Origin: TMP-86 sp046347195
GTDB taxonomy: Bacteria; Pseudomonadota; Gammaproteobacteria; Steroidobacterales; Steroidobacteraceae
DNA length: 64,000 bases
Assembly: GCA_046347195.1 (NCBI GenBank)
Contig: JAXMGQ010000004.1
Coordinates: 62,001-126,000 of the forward strand
Direction: 5' to 3'
Part shown: one piece after another, positions 26,716 through 35,287 of the stretch
Layout: every line of letters starts with the position of its first letter
Numbering within the stretch: the first letter of the stretch is position 1
Made by a program: the position numbers and the translations under genes
The notes under the pieces: generated by a model
Told to the model about the DNA's origin: nothing
What the model saw: only the letters and a program-made list of their open reading frames with translations
Databases searched by the model: none

Positions 26716-27743
26716 GCCGGCACCCACTGCCGGGACTCCAGGTGCTGCAGCCAGCGCGCGGCATCGCCCGAGGCCACGCATTCGCGCGCGCATTCGATCC
26801 CTTCCGGGATGCTGGCGGCACGTCCTGCGATCGACAGGGCGATACCGGCCTGCAGCACCAGCGCCTCCAGGTGCGCCCCGGTGTCGCGGCGCTCGAAGAC
26901 CGCACGCAAGGCGGCGAGGTTCGCCGCGGCATCGCCGCCCGCGAGTGCGGCCGGGTCGACGCGCGCGAGGCCGAACGAGGCCGGGTCCACCACCATTTCA
27001 AGGACCTCTCCGGGCCGCACGTCGAACACCTTGAAGGGCCCCGACGGGGTCGCCTCGTCCCAGCCGCGATCGCCATGCACCACCCAGGCATGCTGCATCG
27101 GCATGCCGCTCAGGGCCTGCGCGATCAGCTTCGCGGCCGGCTCGCTGAAGGCGCCGATGAGGTAGTAGCCCGGCGAGCCCGGGTTCGCGAGCGGGCCCAG
27201 CAGGTTGAACACCGTGCGGATGCCCAGCGCAGCGCGCACCGGCGCCAGCGCGCGCATCGCGGGGTGATAGTAGGGGGCGAACAGGAAGGTGAAGTTCGTG
27301 GCCGACAGGCAGCGCGCCGCCGCCGACTCGTTCATCGGCACCGGCAGGCCGAGCTTCTCGATCAGGTCGGCGCTGCCGCTGCGGCTGGAGATGGAGCGGT
27401 TGCCGTGCTTGATCACCGGCAGGCCGCAGGCCGCCGTCAGCAGTGATGCGCCCGTGGACAGGTTCAGGCTCCCCGAGGCATCACCGCCCGTGCCGACGAT
27501 GTCGATGGCCGGAAGTCCCGCCTCGAATTCCGGTCGCCGGCCCAGCGCCCGCATGGCCGTGGCGAAGCCGCGCACTTCCGCGGCCACGACGCCCTTGCTG
27601 CGCAAGCCGGCGAGGAACGCCCCACCCAGCGCCGGCGGCAGGTCGGGGTGCGTGAGTGCCTGCAGGAGCGCCGCGGCCTGCTGCTCGTCCAGGTGCTGAC
27701 CGTCGAGGATCTGCTCGAGCATCGCACGCAGCTCGGGGTTCAT
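26712..27743 (-). CDS. trpD: Anthranilate phosphoribosyltransferase
   Basis: 343 residues from ATG 27743, overlapping the trpG stop by ATGA. The PRPP-binding glycine-rich loop IDIVGTGGDASGSLNLST, the anthranilate-site KHGNRSISSRSGSADLIE and the HPAMRALAPVRAALGIRTVF helix are intact. It is not fused to TrpG, unlike in enterobacteria. Confidence 0.97.
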   Translation of the reverse strand: MNPELRAMLEQILDGQHLDEQQAAALLQALTHPDLPPALGGAFLAGLRSKGVVAAEVRGFATAMRALGRRPEFEAGLPAIDIVGTGGDASGSLNLSTGASLLTAACGLPVIKHGNRSISSRSGSADLIEKLGLPVPMNESAAARCLSATNFTFLFAPYYHPAMRALAPVRAALGIRTVFNLLGPLANPGSPGYYLIGAFSEPAAKLIAQALSGMPMQHAWVVHGDRGWDEATPSGPFKVFDVRPGEVLEMVVDPASFGLARVDPAALAGGDAAANLAALRAVFERRDTGAHLEALVLQAGIALSIAGRAASIPEGIECARECVASGDAARWLQHLESRQWVPA

Positions 27744-28321
27744 GCGCGATGCGCCTCGAGGAAATTGCCGAGCAGCCGCGGGCCTTCCGGCGTCAGCACG
27801 CTCTCCGGATGGAACTGCACGCCCTCGACGGCGAGCTCGCGGTGCCTGACGCCCATGATCTCCCCTTCGGCCGTGAGCGCGCTCACCTCGAGCACGTCGG
27901 GAAGCGTGCCCGGCTCGGCGATCAGCGAATGATAGCGTCCCGCCTGCATCGGCGTGGCGAGGCCGGCGAACACGCCGCGGCCATCGTGCAGGACCGGCGA
28001 AACCTTGCCGTGCATCAGCCGGCCGGCGCGCACCACCCGGCCACCGAACACTTCCACCAGCGACTGATGCCCCAGGCACACGCCGAGCACCGGCACGACA
28101 CCGGCGAAGGCACGGATCATGTCCATCGACACACCGGCATCGCGGGGAGTGCCGGGCCCGGGGGAGATCACCAGGTGCGAGGGCGCGAGGGCGCGCGCCT
28201 GCGACACCGTGATGGCATCGTTGCGATGGACATCGACCTCGGCGCCCAGCATCAGGAAGGCCTGCACCAGGTTGTAGGTGAAGGAATCGTAGTTGTCGAT
28301 CAACAGCAGCCGTGCGTTCAC
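27740..28321 (-). CDS. trpG: Anthranilate synthase glutamine amidotransferase subunit
   Basis: 193 residues starting at GTG 28321, overlapping the trpE stop as GTGA. Class I amidotransferase with nucleophile Cys in VLGVCLGHQSLVEVFGG and the His-Glu pair in VQFHPESVLT. It also has the N-terminal LLLIDNYDSFTYNLVQ and SPGPGTPRDAG motifs. It supplies ammonia to TrpE, and in many bacteria doubles as PabA. Confidence 0.97.
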   Translation of the reverse strand: MNARLLLIDNYDSFTYNLVQAFLMLGAEVDVHRNDAITVSQARALAPSHLVISPGPGTPRDAGVSMDMIRAFAGVVPVLGVCLGHQSLVEVFGGRVVRAGRLMHGKVSPVLHDGRGVFAGLATPMQAGRYHSLIAEPGTLPDVLEVSALTAEGEIMGVRHRELAVEGVQFHPESVLTPEGPRLLGNFLEAHRA

Positions 28322-29703
28322 AGGCCCTCCGAGGCGAGCGTGAGGGCACGGCGCAGCACCGCGCTCTTGGCCATGACTTCCTCGAACTCCGCCCTCGGCA
28401 CCGAGTCGGCGACGATACCCCCGCCGGCCTGGTAGCTGTAGGTGTCGCCGCGGAACACGAGGGTGCGGATGGTGATCGCCTGGTCCATGTCGCCCTGCCG
28501 CCCGAAATAGCCCACCGTGCCGCCGTACAACCGCCGGCCCACGGGCTCGAGCTCATCGATGATCTGCATGGCGCGCACCTTCGGTGCGCCCACCAGCGTG
28601 CCGGCCGGAAAGGTCGCGGCGAACAGGTCGAAGGCATCCTGGCGCGGCGCGAGCCGGCCGGTCACGCCGCTCACCAGGTGCATGATGTGGCTGTAGCGTT
28701 CGATGACGCGGTACGGGTTCACCCGCACCGACCCTGCGGTCGCAACGCGTCCGAGATCGTTGCGCGCGAGATCGACCAGCATCACGTGCTCGGCGTTCTC
28801 CTTCGGGTCGGCGAGCAGCTCGGCCTCGAGGGCAAGGTCCTGCGCCGGGTCCGCGGCCCGCGGCCGGGAACCGGCGATGGGCCGAAGCTGCGCCTCGCCC
28901 GCGTTCAGCTTCACCAGCGCCTCGGGCGAGGTGCCCACCACGGTCAGCTCGCCGAGCTCGCAGAAGAACATGTAGGGCGAGGGGTTGAGCAGCCGGAGCG
29001 CACGGTAGGCCTCGAACGGCGACAGCGAATGCGTCCCCTCGAAGCGGGAGGACAGCACGAGCTGGTAGACATCGCCGGCGGCGATGTACTCCTGGGCCGC
29101 CCGCACCTTCGCCGCATGGGCGGATTCATCCAGGGACAGAGTGGCCGGGGAGAAGCCGCCGGCCGGCGGCTGCGGCGGCACCGCCCCGCGCAGCGCGCGG
29201 ACCACCTCGGTCCGCAGCGCGCGACGCTCGGCTTCGCTCCCGTCATGCAGCAGCGCCACGCCGTGCGTGAGATGGTCGAACACCAGCAAGGAGCGCGGCG
29301 CGACATAATGCGCGTGCGGCGCATCCGTGGCATCGAGCGAGCGGCCCGGCAGGTGCTCGAAGTAGCGCACCGCGTCATACGAGGTGTAGCCGACGAGACC
29401 GCCCGACAGCGGCACGCCCGGGATTTCCGGTTGGGGCCGCGGCGCCTGCGCCAGCGCCGCGCGCAGGGCATCGAGCAGTTCTGCGCGCGAACGCGGTCGC
29501 GGTGAGCGCCGGCCCCCGACCTCGAGCCCGGCGGCATCCAGCCGCACGTCGAGGCACTCACCGAAGCCGATGAAGGAGTACCGGCCCAGCCGTTCGCCGC
29601 CCTCCACGCTCTCGAGCAGGAAGCGGGGCTTGAAGGGCGCGAGCTTCAGGTACGCGGAAACCGGCGTATCGAGGTCAGCGGCGATGTCGAACCATTTCAT
29701 CAT
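28318..29703 (-). CDS. trpE: Anthranilate synthase component I
   Basis: 460-461 residues from ATG 29703 (a second ATG follows at 29700). The tryptophan feedback-site motif FLLESVEGGERLGRYSFIG is present, as are the chorismate-site strings PEALVKLNAGEAQLRPIAGS, DLARNDLGRVA, FPAGTLVGAPKVRAM, YGGTVGYFGRQGDMD and AGGGIVADSVP. First structural gene of the trp operon, 106 bases after the leader peptide stop, with the attenuator in between. Confidence 0.97.
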   Translation of the reverse strand: MMKWFDIAADLDTPVSAYLKLAPFKPRFLLESVEGGERLGRYSFIGFGECLDVRLDAAGLEVGGRRSPRPRSRAELLDALRAALAQAPRPQPEIPGVPLSGGLVGYTSYDAVRYFEHLPGRSLDATDAPHAHYVAPRSLLVFDHLTHGVALLHDGSEAERRALRTEVVRALRGAVPPQPPAGGFSPATLSLDESAHAAKVRAAQEYIAAGDVYQLVLSSRFEGTHSLSPFEAYRALRLLNPSPYMFFCELGELTVVGTSPEALVKLNAGEAQLRPIAGSRPRAADPAQDLALEAELLADPKENAEHVMLVDLARNDLGRVATAGSVRVNPYRVIERYSHIMHLVSGVTGRLAPRQDAFDLFAATFPAGTLVGAPKVRAMQIIDELEPVGRRLYGGTVGYFGRQGDMDQAITIRTLVFRGDTYSYQAGGGIVADSVPRAEFEEVMAKSAVLRRALTLASEGL

Positions 29704-29736
29704 GGTGGAATCCGGGGCTCTTCGATTCTCTCGGGC

Positions 29737-29774
29737 ATAAAAAAACCCATCACCGTGCGGGACGGAGATGGGTT
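29737..29774 (-). terminator. trp attenuator (intrinsic terminator)
   Basis: Read on the minus strand, AACCCATC (29774-29767), a 15-base loop and GATGGGTT (29751-29744) form a perfect 8-bp stem followed directly by a run of T (29745-29739). It lies between the Trp-rich leader peptide and trpE. This is the terminator arm of a classical ribosome-mediated attenuator. The antiterminator arm should involve the region just after the leader stop. Confidence 0.88.
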
Positions 29775-29809
29775 CGTTGTCGGGACCTTCGCGTGCTTTG
29801 CTTCTGGCG

Positions 29810-29884
29810 TCAGCCGATCCGCACCCACTCCGTGCCGGAGAGGCGCCACCACCAGTGCCGGGTGCCGTTGCGAAGGGTCGTCAT
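29810..29884 (-). CDS. trpL: trp leader peptide
   Basis: A 24-residue frame, ATG 29884 to TGA 29810-29812, encoding MTTLRNGTRHWWWRLSGTEW then VRIG. Three consecutive Trp codons plus a fourth make it the ribosome-stalling sensor of tryptophan supply. It is followed by the attenuator hairpin and trpE. Together these give textbook transcription attenuation of the whole trpEGDCFBA operon. Confidence 0.9.
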   Translation of the reverse strand: MTTLRNGTRHWWWRLSGTEWVRIG

Positions 29885-29890
29885 CACGCA

Positions 29891-29920
29891 AGTATTGCCG
29901 TTGCGCGCAAGGATCGTCAA
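29891..29920 (-). promoter_or_regulatory. Candidate trp operon promoter
   Basis: On the minus strand TTGACG (29920-29915) and AATACT (29896-29891) are 18 bases apart, a fair sigma-70 match. Initiation would fall at about 29884-29886, right at the leader-peptide ATG. The leader would then be nearly leaderless, or the true start lies elsewhere. Confidence 0.4.
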
Positions 29921-30070
29921 GGCCGGCCGGTCAGCGCTGCCGCAGGGCCTTGAGGTGCTTGCGGGTCAGTTCACGGCATCCTGCTTCCAGGCATCCAGCA
30001 GTGCTTTAAACTTGGGCATTCGGCACCATTGACGGCAAAGGATGGATTACACGGTGAAGGCCTGCCGCAA

Positions 30071-30478
30071 ATGAACGAACCCTCCCCCCCGGTCCCGCAA
30101 GTCCCTGACGCCGAACAGCGCCAGTGGGCCATGGCGGCCCACCTGTGCGGCCTGCTGTGGCTGTTCGGCGGCGGTTCGATCCTGTTCTGGCCCTTCGGCA
30201 CGCTCGCGCTGTTCACCGTGCTCGGGCCCCTGATCATCTGGAAGGCCAAGGGCGAGGGGCGCCCCTTCGTCACGGAGCAAGCCAAGGAGGCGCTGAATTT
30301 CCAGCTCACCATGCTGCTGGCGGGCCTCGCCGGCTGGATCCTGGTGATCGTGCTCGTCGGGATCCTCGTGATCTGGGTACTGGGCCTCCTGAACCTGATC
30401 CTCGTCATCATTGCCGCCATCCAGGTCAATGACGGCAAGCCCTACCGATACCCGTTCGCCCTGCGGCTGGTGCAGTAG
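30071..30478 (+). CDS. DUF4870 (Tic20-like) membrane protein
   Basis: 135 residues from ATG 30071. After a Pro-rich N-terminus the helix pattern is that of DUF4870: WAMAAHLCGLLWLFGGG, a second membrane segment, FVTEQAKEALNFQLT (the conserved Q-x3-A-x-N-x-Q motif) and two more helices ending NDGKPYRYPFALRLV. Function unknown. It precedes the ABC exporter by about 10 bases and may be co-transcribed. Confidence 0.85.
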   Translation: MNEPSPPVPQVPDAEQRQWAMAAHLCGLLWLFGGGSILFWPFGTLALFTVLGPLIIWKAKGEGRPFVTEQAKEALNFQLTMLLAGLAGWILVIVLVGILVIWVLGLLNLILVIIAAIQVNDGKPYRYPFALRLVQ

Positions 30479-30487
30479 GCGCGGCAT

Positions 30488-32287
30488 TTGCGTTCGATCG
30501 CAGTCTTCGCCTACAGCAAGCGCGCGCTGCAGCTCGTCTGGACGACGAACCGCGGCCTGAGCCTCGCGCTCGCGCTGCTGACGCTCCTGGTGGGCCTGCT
30601 GCCGGCCGGCATCGCCTATGTCGGCGCGCTGATCGTCGATGCGGTGGTCCGCGCGGCGGAGCTGCACCGCGCGGGCGGCATCACGGATTTCTCGCACGTG
30701 CTCGGCTACGTCGGCCTCGAGGCGCTGCTGATGGCCTTCACCGCCTTCGCGCAGCGCGGCATCTCGCTCGCCCAGAACCTGCTGCGCGCGCAGCTCGGCC
30801 AGCGCGTCAACGTCATGATCCTCGAGAAGGCGCTCACGCTCGACCTCACCCAGTTCGAGGACTCGGAGTTCTATGACAAGCTGGCGCGTGCGCGGCGCGA
30901 GGCCTCGAGCCGGCCGTTGAGCCTGGTGATGCGCACCTTCAGCGTGCTGCAGAATGCCGTGTCGCTGATCTCCATCGGCGGACTGCTGGTGCGCTTTTCT
31001 CCCTGGGCCGTCGTGCTGCTGGTGCTGGCCGGACTCCCCGCCTTCATCGCCGAGGCCAGGTTCTCCGGCGCCGCGTTCAAGCTGATGCGCTGGCGCGCGC
31101 CGGAATCGCGCATGCAGATGTACCTGGAATCCGTGCTCGCGCGCGAGGACCATGCCAAGGAGGTCAAGCTGTTCGAGCTGGGCGACCGGCTGCTCGGCCG
31201 CTACAAGGACATCTTCGAACAGCTCTACGCCGATGACCGCAAGCTGACCATCCGCCGCGATGCCTGGGGCTTGAGCCTCGGCCTCGTGGGCACGGCCGCG
31301 CTGTACGGCGGCTACGCCTGGATCGCGGTGCGTACCGTGCTCGGCGCGATGAGCCTCGGGCAGATGACCATGTACCTCATGCTGCTGCGCCAGGGACAGG
31401 GCGCCGTCACCGCGGCGCTCACCGCCATCGGCGGCATGTACGAGGACAACCTGTACCTGTCCAACCTGTACGAGTACCTGGAGCAGCCGGTCCCGGCGCA
31501 CCAAGGCCGCGCGATGCAGGGCTCCGAGCCAGGCGATGGCATCCGGTTCGAGAACGTGAGCTTCACCTATCCGGGCGCCTCGACCCCCGCCCTCTCGGAC
31601 ATCAGCCTGCACATCCGCCCCGGGCAGAGCCTCGCGCTCGTGGGGGAGAACGGCTCGGGCAAGACCACGCTCATCAAGCTGCTGACCCGGCTGTACGAGC
31701 CGACCAGCGGCCGCATCCTGCTCGATGGCCTGGACCTCAGGGAATGGGACGATGGCACCCTGCGGCGCCGGATCGGTGTGATCTTCCAGGACTTCGCGCG
31801 CTACCAGATGATCGTCGGCCAGAACATCGGGGCCGGCGATGTGCGCGCCTTCGACGACGAGCAGCGCTGGCGGCGAGCCGCCGAACAGGGCCTTGCCGCC
31901 GACTTCGTGGCGCAGCTCCCGCAGGGCTACCAGACGCAGCTCGGCCGGTGGTTCCAGGATGGCCGCGAGCTGTCGGGCGGGCAATGGCAGAAGATCGCAC
32001 TCGCGCGCGCCTTCATGCGCAGCGATGCCGACATCCTGGTGCTGGACGAGCCCACCGCTGCCATCGATGCCGGCGCGGAAGCCGAAGTGTTCGAGCATTT
32101 CCGCGAGCTGACCCGCAACCGCATCGCCATCGTCATCTCGCACCGCTTCTCCACCGTGCGCATGACCGACCAGATCCTGGTGCTCGACGAGGGCCGCATC
32201 GTCGAGCGCGGCAACCACGAGTCACTCATGGCCCTCGATGGCCGCTATGCCAAGCTGTTCACGCTGCAGGCGCGGGGGTATCGTTGA
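30488..32287 (+). CDS. ABC exporter, fused permease and ATPase
   Basis: 599 residues starting at TTG 30488. The N-terminal half has about six membrane helices. The C-terminal ATPase has Walker A LVGENGSGKTTLIKLL, the Q-loop VIFQDFARYQM, signature ELSGGQWQKIALARAFM, Walker B DADILVLDEPTAAID and the switch His in IVISHRFSTVRMTD. The ATPase resembles those of peptide or lantibiotic exporters. No substrate gene is adjacent, so the cargo is unknown. Confidence 0.92.
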   Translation: MRSIAVFAYSKRALQLVWTTNRGLSLALALLTLLVGLLPAGIAYVGALIVDAVVRAAELHRAGGITDFSHVLGYVGLEALLMAFTAFAQRGISLAQNLLRAQLGQRVNVMILEKALTLDLTQFEDSEFYDKLARARREASSRPLSLVMRTFSVLQNAVSLISIGGLLVRFSPWAVVLLVLAGLPAFIAEARFSGAAFKLMRWRAPESRMQMYLESVLAREDHAKEVKLFELGDRLLGRYKDIFEQLYADDRKLTIRRDAWGLSLGLVGTAALYGGYAWIAVRTVLGAMSLGQMTMYLMLLRQGQGAVTAALTAIGGMYEDNLYLSNLYEYLEQPVPAHQGRAMQGSEPGDGIRFENVSFTYPGASTPALSDISLHIRPGQSLALVGENGSGKTTLIKLLTRLYEPTSGRILLDGLDLREWDDGTLRRRIGVIFQDFARYQMIVGQNIGAGDVRAFDDEQRWRRAAEQGLAADFVAQLPQGYQTQLGRWFQDGRELSGGQWQKIALARAFMRSDADILVLDEPTAAIDAGAEAEVFEHFRELTRNRIAIVISHRFSTVRMTDQILVLDEGRIVERGNHESLMALDGRYAKLFTLQARGYR

Positions 32288-32290
32288 GCC

Positions 32291-32674
32291 ATGCAGGACC
32301 TGGTCGAGCAGCTCGAAAAGCAGCTGGGCGTGAGCACCGCGCAGGCGCGCGGCGGCGCAGCGCTGGTGCTGGGCGCCGCACGGGACAAGCTCGGCGCCGC
32401 CACTTTCGATGAATCCATCGGCAGGCTGCCGGGCATGGCCGAACTGCTGGGCGCCGCGCCCCGCCCCAAGGGTCTCGGCCGCCTGCTCGGCGGCGTGGCC
32501 TCCAGGGTGGGCGGCAACCGCGCGGCGATGATCGCGGCGGTGCTCGGTGGCTTCGGCCAGCTCGGCATGAAGCCCTCGCACGCGGAAGGCTTCGTGCCCA
32601 TCATGGTGGAACACCTGCGATCCCGCCTCGACCCGGCCACGGCGGCGCGGGTCGAGGAACTGCTGCGCGCCTGA
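32291..32674 (+). CDS. DUF2780-like protein
   Basis: 127 residues from ATG 32291, four bases after the ABC exporter. LVEQLEKQLGVSTAQARGGA at the N-terminus and a Gly/Ala-rich helical core (LGRLLGGVASRVGGNRAAM) match the DUF2780 (VcgC/VcgE) pattern. There is no signal peptide or membrane helix. Function unknown. A shared transcript with the exporter is likely. Confidence 0.72.
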   Translation: MQDLVEQLEKQLGVSTAQARGGAALVLGAARDKLGAATFDESIGRLPGMAELLGAAPRPKGLGRLLGGVASRVGGNRAAMIAAVLGGFGQLGMKPSHAEGFVPIMVEHLRSRLDPATAARVEELLRA

Positions 32675-32694
32675 TTTTCTCAACGGAGCTTCCC

Positions 32695-33177
32695 ATGCCC
32701 TCCTTCGACGTGGTCTCGGAAATCGACCGGCACGAACTCACCAACGCGGTCGATCAGGCCAGCCGCGAGCTGGCCCAGCGCTTCGACTTCAAGAACGTCG
32801 AGGCGAAGTTCGAGCTGGAGGACACCACCATCACGCTGAGTGCGCCGGCCGCCTTCCAGCTCAAGCAGATGCTCGAGATCCTGCGGCTGCGCATCGCCAA
32901 GCGCGGCATCGACGTGAAATGCATGGAGGAGAAGGACCCGGAGGTGAACCTCGCGCAGGCGCGCCAGCAGGTGCTGCTCAAGCACGGCATCGACGCCGAG
33001 GCCGGCCGCAAGGTGTCGCGGTTCATCAAGGACTCGAAGCTCAAGGTGCAGGCCCAGGTGCAGGGTGACAAGGTGCGCATCACCGGCAAGAAGCGAGACG
33101 ACCTGCAGGATGCGATCGCGCTGCTGCGCAAGTCGGAGGTGGGCGTGCCACTGCAGTTCAACAACTTCCGCGACTGA
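32695..33177 (+). CDS. yajQ: YajQ family nucleotide/cyclic-di-GMP-binding protein
   Basis: 160 residues from ATG 32695, preceded by a GGAG site. MPSFDVVSEIDRHELTNAVD, QRFDFKNVEAKFEL and the C-terminal GKKRDDLQDAIALLR with PLQFNNFRD are near-invariant YajQ strings. Xanthomonas YajQ homologues bind cyclic di-GMP and control virulence through a LysR regulator; others bind nucleic acid. Its 3' end overlaps the convergent acetyltransferase gene by 20 bases. Confidence 0.95.
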   Translation: MPSFDVVSEIDRHELTNAVDQASRELAQRFDFKNVEAKFELEDTTITLSAPAAFQLKQMLEILRLRIAKRGIDVKCMEEKDPEVNLAQARQQVLLKHGIDAEAGRKVSRFIKDSKLKVQAQVQGDKVRITGKKRDDLQDAIALLRKSEVGVPLQFNNFRD

Positions 33178-33610
33178 CCGGCAGGCGCATGTCGATGCGA
33201 TGCATGCCCGGTCCCCACCCATCCGGTGTCTCGCGCAGGACCACGGCGCCAAAGCGCGCGAAGAACGGCGCCGAGTGCTGGCTCGCGGCGATGTCGATGG
33301 CCGGCTCGCCAGCGGCCTGTGCGCTTTCCAGCACGTCTTTCATGACCGTGGAGCCGAGACCAGCCCGCTGGCGGCGCGGGTCGATGAGGATCCAATTGAG
33401 CGCGGCGTTGCGCCCTGACCTTCGGATCAGGCCGAAGGCGGCGATGATCTGCGCGCCGTCGACCAGCACACGGTATCCCGGCGGCGGTGCCACGAGGAAC
33501 GCTTCGTAGTCCGCCCGCTCGTTCGGGGCAAAGAACCCCGGGCTGTTGGCATCGAACAGTGCGAGGCAAGCCTGGGTGTCCCTGGTGTGAAAATCACGGA
33601 TCGCGCGCAT
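33158..33610 (-). CDS. GNAT family N-acetyltransferase
   Basis: 150 residues from ATG 33610. The fold's signatures are visible: IRDFHTRDTQACLALFDANS at the N-terminus, AALNWILIDPRRQRAGLGST with the R/Q-x-x-G-x-G acetyl-CoA loop, and the C-terminal FFARFGAVVLRETPDGWGPG. The substrate is unknown. It lies on the same strand as apbE. Confidence 0.85.
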   Translation of the reverse strand: MRAIRDFHTRDTQACLALFDANSPGFFAPNERADYEAFLVAPPPGYRVLVDGAQIIAAFGLIRRSGRNAALNWILIDPRRQRAGLGSTVMKDVLESAQAAGEPAIDIAASQHSAPFFARFGAVVLRETPDGWGPGMHRIDMRLPVSRGSC

Positions 33611-33631
33611 GGCACCGGCCGCCGGAGTTCG

Positions 33632-34627
33632 TCAGTGAGCGGGAAGCTGCTCGAGTCCCTTGGAGTAGATCACCGAGCCATCGAGCCGGACGATGATGGC
33701 GTCGATGTCATCGATCCGGTTGTAGATCTCCATCGCCTTCTCCGGGCCCAGCACGAAGGCGGTCTTGGACAGGCCATCCGTGCGCACGGCCTTGGGGCCG
33801 ATGATGCTGACGCTGCGGACCTTGCTGGCCGAGTGCCCGGAATGAGGGTCGATGATGTGATGGAAGCGCACGCCATCCTCCTCGAAGAAGCGCTCGTAGT
33901 CGCCGGAAGTCGACATGGCCGCATCGGTGAGCGGGATTCGGGTGATCACGCTGCCCGGGGGGCCGCGCGGATCGCGGATGCCCACCATCCAGGGCTTGCC
34001 GAAACGGTCACCGATGATGCGGCTGTCACCGCCCGCCGAGACGAAGGCCCGCGTGACCCCGCGGGCCTGCAGCACCGAGATGCCGCCATCGACGGCGTAG
34101 CCCTTGGCGATGCCGCCCAGGTCGATACGCACGCCCTTGCGCGTGAAGCGCACGGTGTGCTCCTTCGGGTCGAGGATGACGTGCTCGTAGTTGACCGCCG
34201 GCAGCGCCTTGCTGATCTGCGCCTCGGTGGGCCGCTGATGCCTGCGGAAGTCGTACAGGTAGCCGACGCTCGCGTACGTGATGTCGAACGCGCCGTCGGT
34301 GATCTTCGAGTATTCCTTCGCCGTCACCAGCAGGTCGAACAGCTCCGGTGTGATCTTCATCGGGCCGTCGGCCGCGTGCTCGTTGACCTGCGAGACCTCG
34401 CTGGTCGGCTTGTAGGTGCTCATCGAGTCGTCGATGTGGCGCATCTCCACCAGCACCGCGTCGATGGCCGCATCCGCCTGGGCGCGGTCCTCGGACCACA
34501 ATTCCACGACGATGCGTGTGCCCATGATGCCGTCGGTGACCCGCTTCACCCATTCGGCCCGCGCATCCGCGGCCGTCGCGCAGCACAGCACGCCCGCCCA
34601 GAGGCCTGACAGGAGCAGTCGTTTCAT
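33632..34627 (-). CDS. apbE: FAD:protein FMN transferase (ApbE)
   Basis: 331 residues from ATG 34627, with an N-terminal export signal (MKRLLLSGLWAGVLCCATA). It contains GTRIVVELWSEDRAQADAAI, MSTYKPTSEVSQVNEH, RIDLGGIAKGYAVDGG, SAGGDSRIIG and HHIIDPHSGHSASKV, all ApbE hallmarks, including the metal-binding Asp and Thr residues. It attaches FMN covalently to exported or membrane flavoproteins such as NqrB/RnfG. No Nqr or Rnf genes are in the window. Confidence 0.95.
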   Translation of the reverse strand: MKRLLLSGLWAGVLCCATAADARAEWVKRVTDGIMGTRIVVELWSEDRAQADAAIDAVLVEMRHIDDSMSTYKPTSEVSQVNEHAADGPMKITPELFDLLVTAKEYSKITDGAFDITYASVGYLYDFRRHQRPTEAQISKALPAVNYEHVILDPKEHTVRFTRKGVRIDLGGIAKGYAVDGGISVLQARGVTRAFVSAGGDSRIIGDRFGKPWMVGIRDPRGPPGSVITRIPLTDAAMSTSGDYERFFEEDGVRFHHIIDPHSGHSASKVRSVSIIGPKAVRTDGLSKTAFVLGPEKAMEIYNRIDDIDAIIVRLDGSVIYSKGLEQLPAH

Positions 34628-34671
34628 TTTCGCAAGCGTAGCGGTTTTCGAACGGGCCGGCACGCCCACTC

Positions 34672-35268
34672 CTACGAGCCGGTGTAGCGCCGGCCCCAGT
34701 AGGCGAGCAGAATGCCGGCGCCGATCATGCCGCCGAGGTGCGCGAAGTGCGCGACGTTGGTCTGCGCGCCGGTCAGGCCCAGGAACAGCTCGATGGCCGC
34801 GTACAGGGTCGCGAACAGCCAGGCCGACACCGGCACGGGGATGGGGATGATGATGAGCTTGCGGTGCGGGAACATGAAGGCGTACACCAGCAGCAGGCCG
34901 AACACGCCACCCGAGGCACCGACCACCGGTTCAGGCGCGACGTGCATGAACATGGGCGTGAACAGCTGCACGATGGCGGCGGAGAGCACCGAGGCGGCAT
35001 ACAGGGTGATGAACCGCCGGCTGCCGAGGTACCGCTCGATCTCGCTGCCGAACAGCCACAGCCCCCACATGTTGAACAGGATGTGCGTGAGGTTGCCGTG
35101 CAGGAAGGCGTACGTGCCCAACTGCCAGAACCGGAACAGCACGGCCCCGCCCTCCTCCGGCTGCAGCGGATGCAGGGCCAGGGCGAAGTACGCCAGGGAA
35201 TCCGGCGGCAGCAGCAGGAAGGCCGCCACGTTGAGGATGATGAGGACGATGGTCGCCCGGGGCTTCAT
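34672..35268 (-). CDS. Rhomboid family intramembrane serine protease
   Basis: 198 residues from ATG 35268, with six predicted membrane helices. The catalytic dyad is Ser119 in VVGASGGVFGLL and His177 in FAHLGGMIGAG. HGNLTHILFNMWGLWLFG supplies the conserved His and Asn of the oxyanion region. This is the basic bacterial rhomboid form without extra cytoplasmic domains. Its start is 19 bases from the divergent dehydrogenase gene. Confidence 0.95.
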   Translation of the reverse strand: MKPRATIVLIILNVAAFLLLPPDSLAYFALALHPLQPEEGGAVLFRFWQLGTYAFLHGNLTHILFNMWGLWLFGSEIERYLGSRRFITLYAASVLSAAIVQLFTPMFMHVAPEPVVGASGGVFGLLLVYAFMFPHRKLIIIPIPVPVSAWLFATLYAAIELFLGLTGAQTNVAHFAHLGGMIGAGILLAYWGRRYTGS

Positions 35269-35287
35269 GGCGGTAGTCTAACCCGCC

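Noticed and set aside
28312..29505. Long plus-strand open frames antisense to the trp genes (also 24509-25645 and 26158-27165)
   Set aside because: Typical high-GC antisense frames: Arg/Ala/Gly-rich, no domain, no ribosome site, fully overlapped by well-recognised genes.
29936..30019. A possible small protein upstream of trpL on the minus strand (MPKFKALLDAWKQDAVN, continuing LTRKHLKALRQR in a shifted frame)
   Set aside because: Only 17 codons before a stop, and the continuation needs an invented base. No ribosome site or family supports it. It could be the end of an unknown 30-residue protein, but the evidence is too thin.
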